Below, piece after piece: positions 1 to 7,645 of a stretch of 26,275 bases of DNA (positions are counted from its first letter, which is position 1; each line of letters opens with the position of its first letter). A program made the translations under genes and the position numbers. Location: contig PAXU01000051.1 of the NCBI GenBank assembly GCA_002714565.1, positions 44,495-70,769 on the forward strand, read 5' to 3'. The notes beneath the pieces were generated by a model. The model worked only from the letters and a program-made list of their open reading frames with translations. It ran no database searches and had not been told where the DNA came from. This DNA comes from Rhodopirellula sp. Its GTDB lineage: Bacteria; Planctomycetota; Planctomycetia; Pirellulales; Pirellulaceae.

Positions 1-3000
1 ACCAACGGAGCCAGACGATCAAACGTCTCTTGATCATGACCACCGATATAACTCAAAGCAGTGACAGCTGCCCGAGCAATTTGCACCTTCGGACTTGCTG
101 ATGCTGTGTTGACGGTCATTTCTTTTGCCGTCGCCTTGTTAAACGTGCGGGTTAACACGACAGCTCGATTACTATCGAGTATCGAAACCTTGCATCCATC
201 CAGTCGATTTACATAAGTACCGTTATTCTCTGTGCGATTCCAAATCACGATGGACTCGATCGGAACTGCTTTACCAAAGTTCAATTCCCAGAATGGGTTT
301 TGCTGCGACTTGGTATGTGTCTGCCCATTATCTGAATAGATTCCGCTCTTATTCCCATCGATAGCCCGATAAGCGACACCTCCAAAATCCAGTGTGGACT
401 GCCGTGGTTTTCCCATTTTGGCAATGTTCTTGCCGCCGGAAATGACCTCCACTTCGGCAAGCGTGAGCACGCGGTTATTACCTGGCAGTTCAATACGAAT
501 AATCTGTCCCACCGCGCCGTTGAACTCTCCAATCTTCTCCTTTAACGGCTCGGGCAATGTCGATGTAAGTGCTGACACTCGCTTATATAAGGATTCACGA
601 ATTTCGTCGTCAGCAATCAATGGTACGGCCGAAAGCGCCTCGAGAATCCCGGATACGGATTTTTCAGATTCACCCCAAACTTGCTCTGCAGAACCATCCG
701 CTGCAATTAACGCTACCGTCGCGACCTGTCGTGTAATTGGTTTTTGAGCGGTATTTCGTAATTCCAAAATGGCTTCACGATGATCACCCAGCGATTCAAC
801 GGACTGCATACGGTACATATGCACGAGTTCTGTCACGACATGTGCGGCATGTTCAGAATCAGATTTATCCAACGTGGCGGTCACTGCAAGTAACTCGGTA
901 GTGACATCCGAGTTATGTAACTCAGCAAGTCCTTGCAAAGCTTCATGTCTGTATTGGTGTACTACTTTTGGCCGAGTCAGTAGTTCCTGATAAACCAATT
1001 CACTTCGCGCCATATTCACCAGATCTTCTGTAGCAACATTTGCGATGATGTACTTCAAACCAAGCGGATTATCAACTGCAAATGGAATCCCACTGCCAAC
1101 CGATGTTTTCCAATGAGGCTCAAGAGCGCGAATAGTATGTCGCAGTGCATAGTCTATGTAATAATCCGACTCACTCTTTAACGATGACAGTGCGATTTCA
1201 GCTGCCCGTCCGTCGTCCAGATAACTGCACGCCCGCACTGCTTCAAGTCGTACTCGGGGATGCTTATCTTCTACGGCAATCTTGAGAAGTTGATGAACTT
1301 GCGGTACATCATATCGCCAGAAACTCAGCACTCGAACGGCTGCTGCCCTGGCATTGTAATTCGGAGATTCAATCAACCTGATCAGTAACTGATGACCGAT
1401 GCCGTCATATACATTGTGATGCTGGCAAACCCAAAGTGCCTCAAGCAATGCATGCTCAAACTCATCACCTGTCATTTCCAGTCCATGGATCCACTCGTCC
1501 AGTGCTGCCATCACTTCATTCGTTGGAAAGTCCCTTAGCTTGATCCGAACACGCTGACGAGTGCGATCCTCGTGAATCGTAAGCATCTCAAACAGCTGCG
1601 CTGGAGATTTGCCTTCAATAACCGGTTTGGTAACAAGTGGTCGCGAGGGATACGTGATCCGCCAAATTCGACCGTGAGTATGATCGCGGTTTGGATCCCG
1701 CAGGCTGTGTTGCATATGACCAATCAACGGATTGAACCAATCGACGATATACAAAGCGCCATCCGGACCAAACTGCAGATCTACTGGTCGAAAGTTTCGA
1801 TCGGAACTTACTAGAATCGGTTCGATTTCCGTAGCGGTATATCCAGATTCACTCTCTTCCACTCGATGTTGAAGAATGCCTTGAAACCCGATGACATTAT
1901 TAAGTAAGTAGTTACCTTGTGCTTCGGGTGGAAAATGACGGCTTGATACCAGTTCACAGCCAGATGTTGGACGCACACGTTTCTTGAGAAACTGTTGCAT
2001 TTGTTCGTGATAAGTGAACTTGAACGGTCCAAAATCATCCTGACCGGTAAACGGTATGGCTTTGCATGAGAAGGGTGCTGCAAAATAATTCGCGCCGCCC
2101 GATGCATCTGCCACAAAATTCTGACCCCATCGATTGAAGCAGTGTCCCCACGGGTTTGCAAAGTTGTAAGACACAAATGTCTCAAACTGTTGTTTTGTTG
2201 GATCAAATCGATAGACACCACCGTGCGCATTTCTAACAGGGCCGTGTGGAGTTTCTACCTGAGTATGATGAAACGTGCCTTCGTGCATGTAGATTCCGCC
2301 GCCGGGACCCCACTGGAATGCTCCAATAGCATGATGTGAATCAGCTGAATCGAATCCGTGTAGCAAGAGTTTCTTTAAATCCGCTTTTCCGTCACCGTCG
2401 GTGTCCTTGAGGAATACCAGATTTGGTTCCTGAGCAACATAAGCACCACCATCGCCCAATTCAAAGCCAGTAGGTAGATGAAGGTCATCGGCAAAGACGC
2501 TCATTTCATCCGCCTTGCCATCATTGTCTGTATCTGTAAATACCAGCAACTTGTCCTTTGGCTTATTGGGGGGCAGGTATTGTGGATAGCTTTCCATCGT
2601 TGCAACCCACAGTCGGCCTTCTGCATCAAAAGTGAATTGCACTGGATTCTTTAGCTCTGGGAAGTCCTGTTCACTCGCAAACAGGTTCACCGCATATCCA
2701 TCTGCAAGCGTAAACGTCTTCATGGCTGCTTCCGGTTCGAGGATATTTACCGGCGTCTTAAAGTTGGTAGGTACTTCGTAGAGCTTTCGGGTCGCGTCGT
2801 AGTTAGGAACATCGGAGACGGGATCGCCGGCAGCGACTTTCCATATACGTTGATCTACAACAGCGGCCATTTCGTTGAGCTTTGCCCGCTCGTTTTCAAT
2901 TACATATGCATCGGTGTAAGGCGGATTACCATGATCACGGCGAGATCGACCGCCATAAATATAAAAACCGTTGACGGCGCGATAATTGTGAAAGTAATTG

Positions 3001-3761
3001 AAGCTCTTCTCGTTTACTTCCGCACGCAACGTCTCTAAATCGTCATTCCATGAGATCTTGCTACCGAATAGTGCGTGCATCAGCGGACCGGCAAACCTTT
3101 GGTAGCCACTTTGGCTAAAGTGGATACCGTTAAATGTGAATGGTTCATCAGCTGCTTCATAAAGCTGTTCACTCAAGCTGTACAAGTCAACAAACGGTAC
3201 ATCATTGGAATCTGCCACTTCCATCATCACCTGCGAGTACAACTTGATGTTTGGATTTGCTTTGGATCCGTCCGGCAAATCCCTCGTCCCCAAGTTTTCA
3301 ACAGCGATGGGAGACAGCAGTACGATCACCGGGGCGGACTGACCGTTGTATTTCTGCGATCGTGTATCATCTATAAATGCCTGAAGCTCCTGCCGGTACT
3401 CGTCCAGCCCTGCTGGACCTTTAAACGACTCGTTGAATCCAAAGAAGGCGAGAATGACATCTGCCTCGGCCGCCGTTAAGTGTGACTCAGGAGATCCAAA
3501 GTCCAACGACCGTGGACGAAATCGGACTTCATCTCCGCAATATCCCTGATTACGAATGACCAGATCCAAATCAGTAAACTCTTTGTGCAAAAGCGACTCG
3601 AAATAGCCAAAGTATTGAAAACGCTCTGCCAGTGTATTCCCGATTAATACGACGTGGTCGCCCTTGTTCAATTTCAGTTCAACTGCCGATACAGGAACTG
3701 TGATCATGACGCATAGGAACAAAACCAAACTGTGTGACCTGGCCAGACGTAACTTCACCAT
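1..3761 (-). CDS. SGNH-like hydrolase / PVC-type dehydrogenase beta-propeller / HEAT / discoidin-like fusion protein, 3' end missing
   Basis: One frame stays open from an ATG at 3761 to the left edge, about 1253 codons with no stop, so the C-terminus is outside the window. Residues 1-26 form a signal peptide (hydrophobic LVLFLCVMITVPVSA). An SGNH-like domain covers about 30-240: block I is GNT (41-43), block II Gly73, block III GFN (108-110), block V NGIH (211-214). About 340-705 is the PVC-type dehydrogenase (Piru_Ver_Nterm, glucose/sorbosone-dehydrogenase-like) propeller, ending in GRIWRITYPSRP. About 705-1010 looks like HEAT repeats (NARAAAVRVL, HPRVRLEAVRA). About 1077-1204 resembles a discoidin/F5-8C domain (NPFWELNFGKAVPIESIVIW). 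Family members usually carry a C-terminal CxxCH haem site, which would lie beyond the edge. The likely role is a periplasmic or surface dehydrogenase/binding protein of unknown substrate. The catalytic Ser and Asp of SGNH enzymes are not visible. Confidence 0.85.
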   Translation of the reverse strand, partial: MVKLRLARSHSLVLFLCVMITVPVSAVELKLNKGDHVVLIGNTLAERFQYFGYFESLLHKEFTDLDLVIRNQGYCGDEVRFRPRSLDFGSPESHLTAAEADVILAFFGFNESFKGPAGLDEYRQELQAFIDDTRSQKYNGQSAPVIVLLSPIAVENLGTRDLPDGSKANPNIKLYSQVMMEVADSNDVPFVDLYSLSEQLYEAADEPFTFNGIHFSQSGYQRFAGPLMHALFGSKISWNDDLETLRAEVNEKSFNYFHNYRAVNGFYIYGGRSRRDHGNPPYTDAYVIENERAKLNEMAAVVDQRIWKVAAGDPVSDVPNYDATRKLYEVPTNFKTPVNILEPEAAMKTFTLADGYAVNLFASEQDFPELKNPVQFTFDAEGRLWVATMESYPQYLPPNKPKDKLLVFTDTDNDGKADEMSVFADDLHLPTGFELGDGGAYVAQEPNLVFLKDTDGDGKADLKKLLLHGFDSADSHHAIGAFQWGPGGGIYMHEGTFHHTQVETPHGPVRNAHGGVYRFDPTKQQFETFVSYNFANPWGHCFNRWGQNFVADASGGANYFAAPFSCKAIPFTGQDDFGPFKFTYHEQMQQFLKKRVRPTSGCELVSSRHFPPEAQGNYLLNNVIGFQGILQHRVEESESGYTATEIEPILVSSDRNFRPVDLQFGPDGALYIVDWFNPLIGHMQHSLRDPNRDHTHGRIWRITYPSRPLVTKPVIEGKSPAQLFEMLTIHEDRTRQRVRIKLRDFPTNEVMAALDEWIHGLEMTGDEFEHALLEALWVCQHHNVYDGIGHQLLIRLIESPNYNARAAAVRVLSFWRYDVPQVHQLLKIAVEDKHPRVRLEAVRACSYLDDGRAAEIALSSLKSESDYYIDYALRHTIRALEPHWKTSVGSGIPFAVDNPLGLKYIIANVATEDLVNMARSELVYQELLTRPKVVHQYRHEALQGLAELHNSDVTTELLAVTATLDKSDSEHAAHVVTELVHMYRMQSVESLGDHREAILELRNTAQKPITRQVATVALIAADGSAEQVWGESEKSVSGILEALSAVPLIADDEIRESLYKRVSALTSTLPEPLKEKIGEFNGAVGQIIRIELPGNNRVLTLAEVEVISGGKNIAKMGKPRQSTLDFGGVAYRAIDGNKSGIYSDNGQTHTKSQQNPFWELNFGKAVPIESIVIWNRTENNGTYVNRLDGCKVSILDSNRAVVLTRTFNKATAKEMTVNTASASPKVQIARAAVTALSYIGGHDQETFDRLAPL

Positions 3762-3841
3762 CTTTTTTACCCATGGGATTCGAAATTCTTAGAGGCTGCC
3801 CGCATAAAGACAGCTACCTGTAATCTGTTGATAAGTATCTT

Positions 3842-5404
3842 CTAATCTACAATACTCAGGTCAGCTTTGAGAACCTGCTGGCAGTTATAACCCGGCAAAC
3901 CAGTGATATTTCCGCCAGGAAAGCAGCTAGACCCACACATATACAAGCCTGCTACACATGTCCGGTAATGGCCAGCACCTTCAAATGGTCTGTTGTAACC
4001 AATTTGACCATGATCAAAGCTACCGACCAGAAGATCTCCGTCAATCATATTGTGAAGCGTCTGTTGAATCTCCAATGGCGACTGAACTCTCACCCCCAGA
4101 ATAGAATCCCTTAGGCCCGGTGCGTGACGTGACCAAAGCTCCGTCATGCTTTTCGCATGATCCTCCGCCAGGTCGTTCCAATGGTCGCGATCACCATGAA
4201 CATCCATGGGTAGCTTCTCCCACATGAATGCCGTGTGTTGATCCACAGGTGACTGTGATGGATCAAAACGAGTTGGACAACTTCCCCACATCACAGTGGG
4301 TGGGATGGTTCCTTGCTCATGGTGCTCTACGATCTCCGAAAACTGACTTACGTCGTCCAATCCAAGAACCGTCATCAATGACTCGTTGATTTCCGGATCG
4401 TTATCTGCTGCCCGGTAGCTAACCGGGGAGTTCAGATTGACGTAAACACCAAACAACGGGGCGATGAGGTTGTATCGAAACCGCTCTGCCTTCTCTCGCC
4501 ACGACGACGGTACATGTTCCGAGGCAAGCAATTGAAGTAGTGTTTGCTGAGGATTCAGAGATGACACCACGGCCCGTTTCGCATGGATTATCTCTCCTGT
4601 AGTGAGCCTCACTCCGGTTGATCGCCCGCCGCTTACACGAATCTCTTCAATATCACAATTACACCGGATCTCCCCGTCCGCACCCCGGATGACTTTACAC
4701 AATGACAGGGCAAGTTGTTCCGAACCGCCGACACACATCTGAGCAAGCGTGTCACTCGCTAGCAACGCAGGAATGTGATAACCAAACCCGGGAAGTCGTA
4801 AATCGACTTCTCTCAAGCCGTTAAAAAACAGCAACGCCCCTTTCACAAATGGGTGTTCGAATTCTCTATTCACAAACTCAAGTGGTGATAAGGCACTAAC
4901 TTTCAGAAGCAACCTTCCAGCTGCTGACTGATGCAACAAGTGTGACCTCTCCTCGGTCGGAACAGGAGGTCGTCGCAATTCGGGAATGAGTATTTCCGTT
5001 AGTACTGGCCGAAACGTCTCATGCCAGTATTCGAGTTTATCTGCATCCGCAGCACTAAACTCCCTCACGGTTTGCAGTGTTACGTTGAAGTCACGGTGCC
5101 ATTTAATGGCTTGATGGTCGCGATTAATAACCGACACGTTGCAGTTCGGTTCGATGTAATGAGCGCCATTTGCCTCTAGTTGCAAGTCCACAAACCACGG
5201 CATGGAGGTAATGCCGCGGTGAAAGAAGGAGTGTGGATTTTGAAGGAAGCCGCTTCCTGCTGGATACTCAATCGTATCCAAACCGCCGCCCGGCTTTGAT
5301 CGTCGCTCCAGTGCAATGGTCTTTAACCCGGCCTTGGCCAGATACGCTTGCAGCACCAGAGCATTATGGCCAGCGCCGAGGATTACGACATCGTATTGTT
5401 CCAT
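3842..5404 (-). CDS. FAD-dependent oxidoreductase, phytoene-dehydrogenase-like (COG1233 type)
   Basis: The protein has 520 residues, the usual size for CrtI/PYROXD2-type flavoproteins. The N-terminus has a Rossmann FAD motif, VVILGAGHNALVLQAYLAKAG (GAGHNA at about 10-15, with Ala in place of the third Gly), followed by the acidic end of beta-2 (ALERR) and the substrate-side motif KPGGGLDT. The C-terminus has the second FAD-contacting motif, GLYMCGSSCFPGGNITGLPG at about 486-505. There is no signal peptide, so it should be cytoplasmic or membrane-associated. The start lies 15 bp after the creatininase stop, which implies co-transcription. No carotenoid genes (crtB, crtE) are present, so a role in carotenoid desaturation is not supported by context. 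PYROXD2-like oxidoreductase of unknown substrate is the safer call. Confidence 0.88.
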   Translation of the reverse strand: MEQYDVVILGAGHNALVLQAYLAKAGLKTIALERRSKPGGGLDTIEYPAGSGFLQNPHSFFHRGITSMPWFVDLQLEANGAHYIEPNCNVSVINRDHQAIKWHRDFNVTLQTVREFSAADADKLEYWHETFRPVLTEILIPELRRPPVPTEERSHLLHQSAAGRLLLKVSALSPLEFVNREFEHPFVKGALLFFNGLREVDLRLPGFGYHIPALLASDTLAQMCVGGSEQLALSLCKVIRGADGEIRCNCDIEEIRVSGGRSTGVRLTTGEIIHAKRAVVSSLNPQQTLLQLLASEHVPSSWREKAERFRYNLIAPLFGVYVNLNSPVSYRAADNDPEINESLMTVLGLDDVSQFSEIVEHHEQGTIPPTVMWGSCPTRFDPSQSPVDQHTAFMWEKLPMDVHGDRDHWNDLAEDHAKSMTELWSRHAPGLRDSILGVRVQSPLEIQQTLHNMIDGDLLVGSFDHGQIGYNRPFEGAGHYRTCVAGLYMCGSSCFPGGNITGLPGYNCQQVLKADLSIVD

Positions 5405-5419
5405 ACCAGCAATGGCAGG

Positions 5420-6142
5420 TTACTCGTGAAAGTCCGGGATTCTGATTACGTCATCCCCATCAATCATAGCCTTCAAATGGGATGCCGTGTTTTCAATAAT
5501 GATATCGAGCATCGCTTGACCATTTTCCGCAGTGGCAGCCAATGGCTCTTTGTCATCCTGATCTTCCATTGCATCCTGTCTCACGTTTTCGGGAAACAGA
5601 GCTAGTGCCGTAGCCGTCTCGAATTCCTGAGCATGTCCGGGAAATCGCCCCGTTGTTAAGTAAGGGGCTGCCTCATCGGCAGAGAGAAATTCCCAATAGG
5701 ATTTGAATTGCAAGTTTATTTCGAACCGCTGTAAGAACTGCCCCCAGATACCATCAGCAGGGGCCATATTTCCGCCGTGGCCATTAAGAACAAGAATCGT
5801 GTCGAATCCTGCATGATTCATACTACGAATTCCATCGTGCAGCATCGAAAGGAAACTTCCGGGCATGGCAGTGATCGTGCCAATATGCCGCATATGATGC
5901 TCGCTGATTCCAATGCTCATTACAGGAGCAACAACCACGTGTGGATCAAGTCGCTTGGCGACTTCACACGAAACGTGCATGCAACTTGCCCAGTCATGTT
6001 CCATGGCAAGGTGTTCAAGGTGCTGTTCTGTTGCTGCAACCGGGATGATGCATGCCTTTAGCTCACCCGACTGCATCCGCTCTCTAAATTCACGGCGTGT
6101 GTGCTTTGGTATCTGGACTCGTTGATCGAGAGTCATCCCCAT
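5420..6142 (-). CDS. creatininase-family metal-dependent amidohydrolase
   Basis: The protein has 240 residues, the normal family length. Expected metal ligands are visible: Glu39 and His41 in ATEQH, Asp50 in EHDWA, His122 in the signature NGHGGN (120-125), and a Glu in HAQEFETATA (170-178, E173 or E175). The usual EQHGPHLP is EQHLEHLA here, so the loop beside the metal site differs from classical creatininases. Family enzymes hydrolyse cyclic or linear amides (creatinine, or intermediates in riboflavin, F420 or mycofactocin-type pathways). The substrate here is unknown. The first ATG (6142) is preferred because an AAGGA lies 7 nt upstream. A second in-frame ATG is two codons in. It is the first gene of a likely operon with the FAD oxidoreductase. 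Confidence 0.88.
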   Translation of the reverse strand: MGMTLDQRVQIPKHTRREFRERMQSGELKACIIPVAATEQHLEHLAMEHDWASCMHVSCEVAKRLDPHVVVAPVMSIGISEHHMRHIGTITAMPGSFLSMLHDGIRSMNHAGFDTILVLNGHGGNMAPADGIWGQFLQRFEINLQFKSYWEFLSADEAAPYLTTGRFPGHAQEFETATALALFPENVRQDAMEDQDDKEPLAATAENGQAMLDIIIENTASHLKAMIDGDDVIRIPDFHE

Positions 6143-6149
6143 GATGAAA

Positions 6150-6154
6150 TCCTT
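6150..6154 (-). promoter_or_regulatory. Shine-Dalgarno sequence of the creatininase-family gene
   Basis: TCCTT on the plus strand reads AAGGA on the coding strand, 7 nt before the ATG at 6142. It is one of the few strong ribosome-binding sites in this window, and it decides in favour of the first of two close ATGs. Confidence 0.7.
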
Positions 6155-6195
6155 ATATGTTTCATGTGTGTTGTGAAAACAAGCTTTTCAATTTC

Positions 6196-6225
6196 ACGCG
6201 TTTACGTGACAGTTCTAAAACGCGT
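6196..6225. repeat. inverted repeat upstream of the creatininase operon (candidate operator)
   Basis: ACGCGTTT (6196-6203) and AAACGCGT (6218-6225) are perfect inverted copies separated by 14 nt. Each contains the palindrome ACGCGT. The pair lies in the 94-bp gap between the propeller gene's stop and the creatininase start, 54 bp upstream of that ATG. No T-run follows on the minus strand, so it does not look like an intrinsic terminator. A dimeric repressor or activator site is plausible but unproven. Confidence 0.4.
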
Positions 6226-6236
6226 ATAAGATATCG

Positions 6237-7067
6237 CTATTTAAACGGAATAACCGTGCCGTCTGTCTGAATCTCGAATACCGACTTAGCACGTGAATCA
6301 ACCACAAGCGTCTTACCGCCAGTTGTCGTTATACCAACCGGGTGAACAAACGGTTCACCGCTAGCGAGTTTTTCAAATGTGCCATCCGGCTTAACCGACC
6401 AAATCGTCTTTTTAAATCCGTCAGCAACCAAAAGCGTTTGGTTATCAAGTGTGGCAATTCCTAACGGTAGCCCAAATGGCCTTCCCGTAACGACCGGAGA
6501 TACTTTTCCGTCTAGTGACACTTTAACAACTGGATTTGTACCGCGACTAAGCACCATGATATTACCGGCCTGAACTGTCACACCGGTTGCACCTGGTACG
6601 TCGGCGAGACGATCAGCAGCTCCATCACCGGTAATCTTCCACACGCCGCCAGACTCAAGATCCGTGACTATGGTCGTGCCATCTTCCAGAACTGCAATCC
6701 CACTAGGTATTCCTATCATTCCTTTGGTCAGCACCGACAGCGTTCCCTGATCGTCGAGACGGTATACGGCTCGCGTAGCACTATCGCCTACAAACACGGT
6801 TCCATCTTCGGTAGCAGCAATACAACGCACCGCATTTAACGGCGTGCCAACTTTTTTAGATCCTCTATAGAGAGCCGAAATCTCTCCATCAGTGATCGCT
6901 AAAACGCCAGGTAACCTTCGATCAGCAATGTACACAGTGGTTTCGCTGCTTGAAATCGCAACAGGGTAGACGAATTCAACAGCACTGTCCTGTGCCACCG
7001 ATACAGCGGAGAAAAAAACGGAATAAATAACAGTCAGAATCCATCCGTGTATATTGATGCGTTTCAT
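6237..7067 (-). CDS. exported NHL/SMP-30-like beta-propeller protein
   Basis: The protein has 276 residues and a clear signal peptide (MKR, hydrophobic ILTVIYSVFFSAVSVA, cleavage near residue 25). The mature part is about six repeats of roughly 40 residues. Each has a hydrophobic strand of the type GIAVLEDGTTIVTDL, GIATLDNQTLLVADG or GITTTGGKTLVVDS, followed by a VWKI, IWSVKPDG or VFEIQTDG strand. This is the NHL/SMP-30 propeller pattern. No catalytic or metal-binding residues stand out, so it could be a binding protein or a degenerate lactonase. It is transcribed away from the plus-strand block. It ends 94 bp before the creatininase gene and could be read with it, although the inverted repeat in between argues for a separate promoter there. 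No Shine-Dalgarno is visible. Confidence 0.82.
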   Translation of the reverse strand: MKRINIHGWILTVIYSVFFSAVSVAQDSAVEFVYPVAISSSETTVYIADRRLPGVLAITDGEISALYRGSKKVGTPLNAVRCIAATEDGTVFVGDSATRAVYRLDDQGTLSVLTKGMIGIPSGIAVLEDGTTIVTDLESGGVWKITGDGAADRLADVPGATGVTVQAGNIMVLSRGTNPVVKVSLDGKVSPVVTGRPFGLPLGIATLDNQTLLVADGFKKTIWSVKPDGTFEKLASGEPFVHPVGITTTGGKTLVVDSRAKSVFEIQTDGTVIPFK

Positions 7068-7168
7068 GTCAGATATTGGCTTATTTCGGGTAAAAACATG
7101 GGGGATTAGCTAAAAAAACATATCACCTGCAAGTTACAAAGCATGAAAAAAAATTAAACCACTTATTT

Positions 7169-7249
7169 ATGGAGTGGAATCTTGTCGGTATTTCATGTAT
7201 GTTTTTATTGGAGCTATTGTCGCCCGGAAACGGGCAGAGTATTGCGTGA
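7169..7249 (+). CDS. possible 26-residue small protein ending at the orphan terminator
   Basis: An ATG at 7169 opens 26 codons, and its TGA (7247-7249) touches the first base pairs of the terminator stem. The predicted peptide (MEWNLVGISCMFLLELLSPG then NGQSIA) has a hydrophobic middle. There is no Shine-Dalgarno and no recognised family. It is listed only because it is one explanation for the orphan terminator. A non-coding transcript is equally or more likely. Confidence 0.15.
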   Translation: MEWNLVGISCMFLLELLSPGNGQSIA

Positions 7250-7282
7250 CCCCCAACCTTTCGAGGTTGGGGGTCTTTTTTT
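7205..7282 (+). ncRNA. candidate small RNA ending in a strong intrinsic terminator
   Basis: Upstream of the terminator lies a perfect 5-bp hairpin, GCCCG-GAAA-CGGGC (7222-7235), closed by a GNRA tetraloop. A 12-nt linker (7236-7247) then leads to the terminator stem. No coding gene on the plus strand lies upstream, because the nearest leftward gene is divergent. Two stable hairpins, the second with a U-tract, fit an independently transcribed small RNA. The 5' end is a guess, and only a weak TTGTCG (7182) is visible as a possible -35. It could instead be a leader/attenuator of the FG-GAP gene 363 nt downstream. Confidence 0.3.
7248..7282 (+). terminator. intrinsic terminator, 12-bp perfect stem, TTCG loop, seven T
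   Basis: GACCCCCAACCT (7248-7259) pairs perfectly with AGGTTGGGGGTC (7264-7275) across a TTCG tetraloop, and seven T follow (7276-7282). The T-run is only on the plus strand, so it terminates rightward transcription. It is the only textbook Rho-independent terminator I found in the window. Confidence 0.9.
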
Positions 7283-7645
7283 GCGCCGTTCTCAAAACAC
7301 CCGTTTCACGGTTCTGAGTCATTCATTGGTTGCCGTCTGCTGCCGTTAAAACCATGAAAATACGCCGGTATTTTCCAAATGAATAGGCGAACCGGTTTGA
7401 CCAAAAAACCGTAGAAACAAAGCCCTGACTGAAGTATGCCGATGGGTGATGTTTATAGGTACATGCTGTACGAAAGACGAGCTCATTGAGTTCATCAGAG
7501 GAAGTCGAGCTGCTGCCCGCCATGCATCTTCGAATGTCGGTAAAGGAATAACGGTAAAGATTTCGACACTGCGGTCCGGCTAAGGGGTCATAATTGAGTC
7601 GTATATCCTGTACGAATTTGCAAGCACAGAAGATGGATTGAATTG

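Larger units (their letters stand above)
7068..7645. other. divergent intergenic region (578 bp)
   Basis: This is the longest gene-free stretch in the window. It separates the minus-strand propeller gene from the plus-strand FG-GAP gene and should hold promoters for both, though no convincing -35/-10 pair could be fixed by eye. Its left part is A/T-rich (7090-7175). At 7222-7282 it holds a short GNRA-capped hairpin and a strong terminator. From 7283 to 7645 I see no gene that I would defend and no strong structure. Confidence 0.7.

Noticed and set aside
1811..2230. 139-codon minus-strand frame inside the large fusion gene
   Set aside because: The parallel minus-strand frame from 3761 encodes a continuous, recognisable dehydrogenase propeller across the same bases. 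This one is an out-of-frame shadow.
3842..5404. Carotenoid phytoene desaturase (crtI) assignment
   Set aside because: The fold family fits, but no phytoene synthase or other carotenoid gene is nearby, and the operon partner is a creatininase-family enzyme, so the specific function is not supported.
7323..7523. 66-codon minus-strand frame in the divergent intergenic region
   Set aside because: No recognisable family, no Shine-Dalgarno, and Ser/Thr-rich random-looking composition. It could be a small gene, but nothing in the sequence supports it beyond being open.
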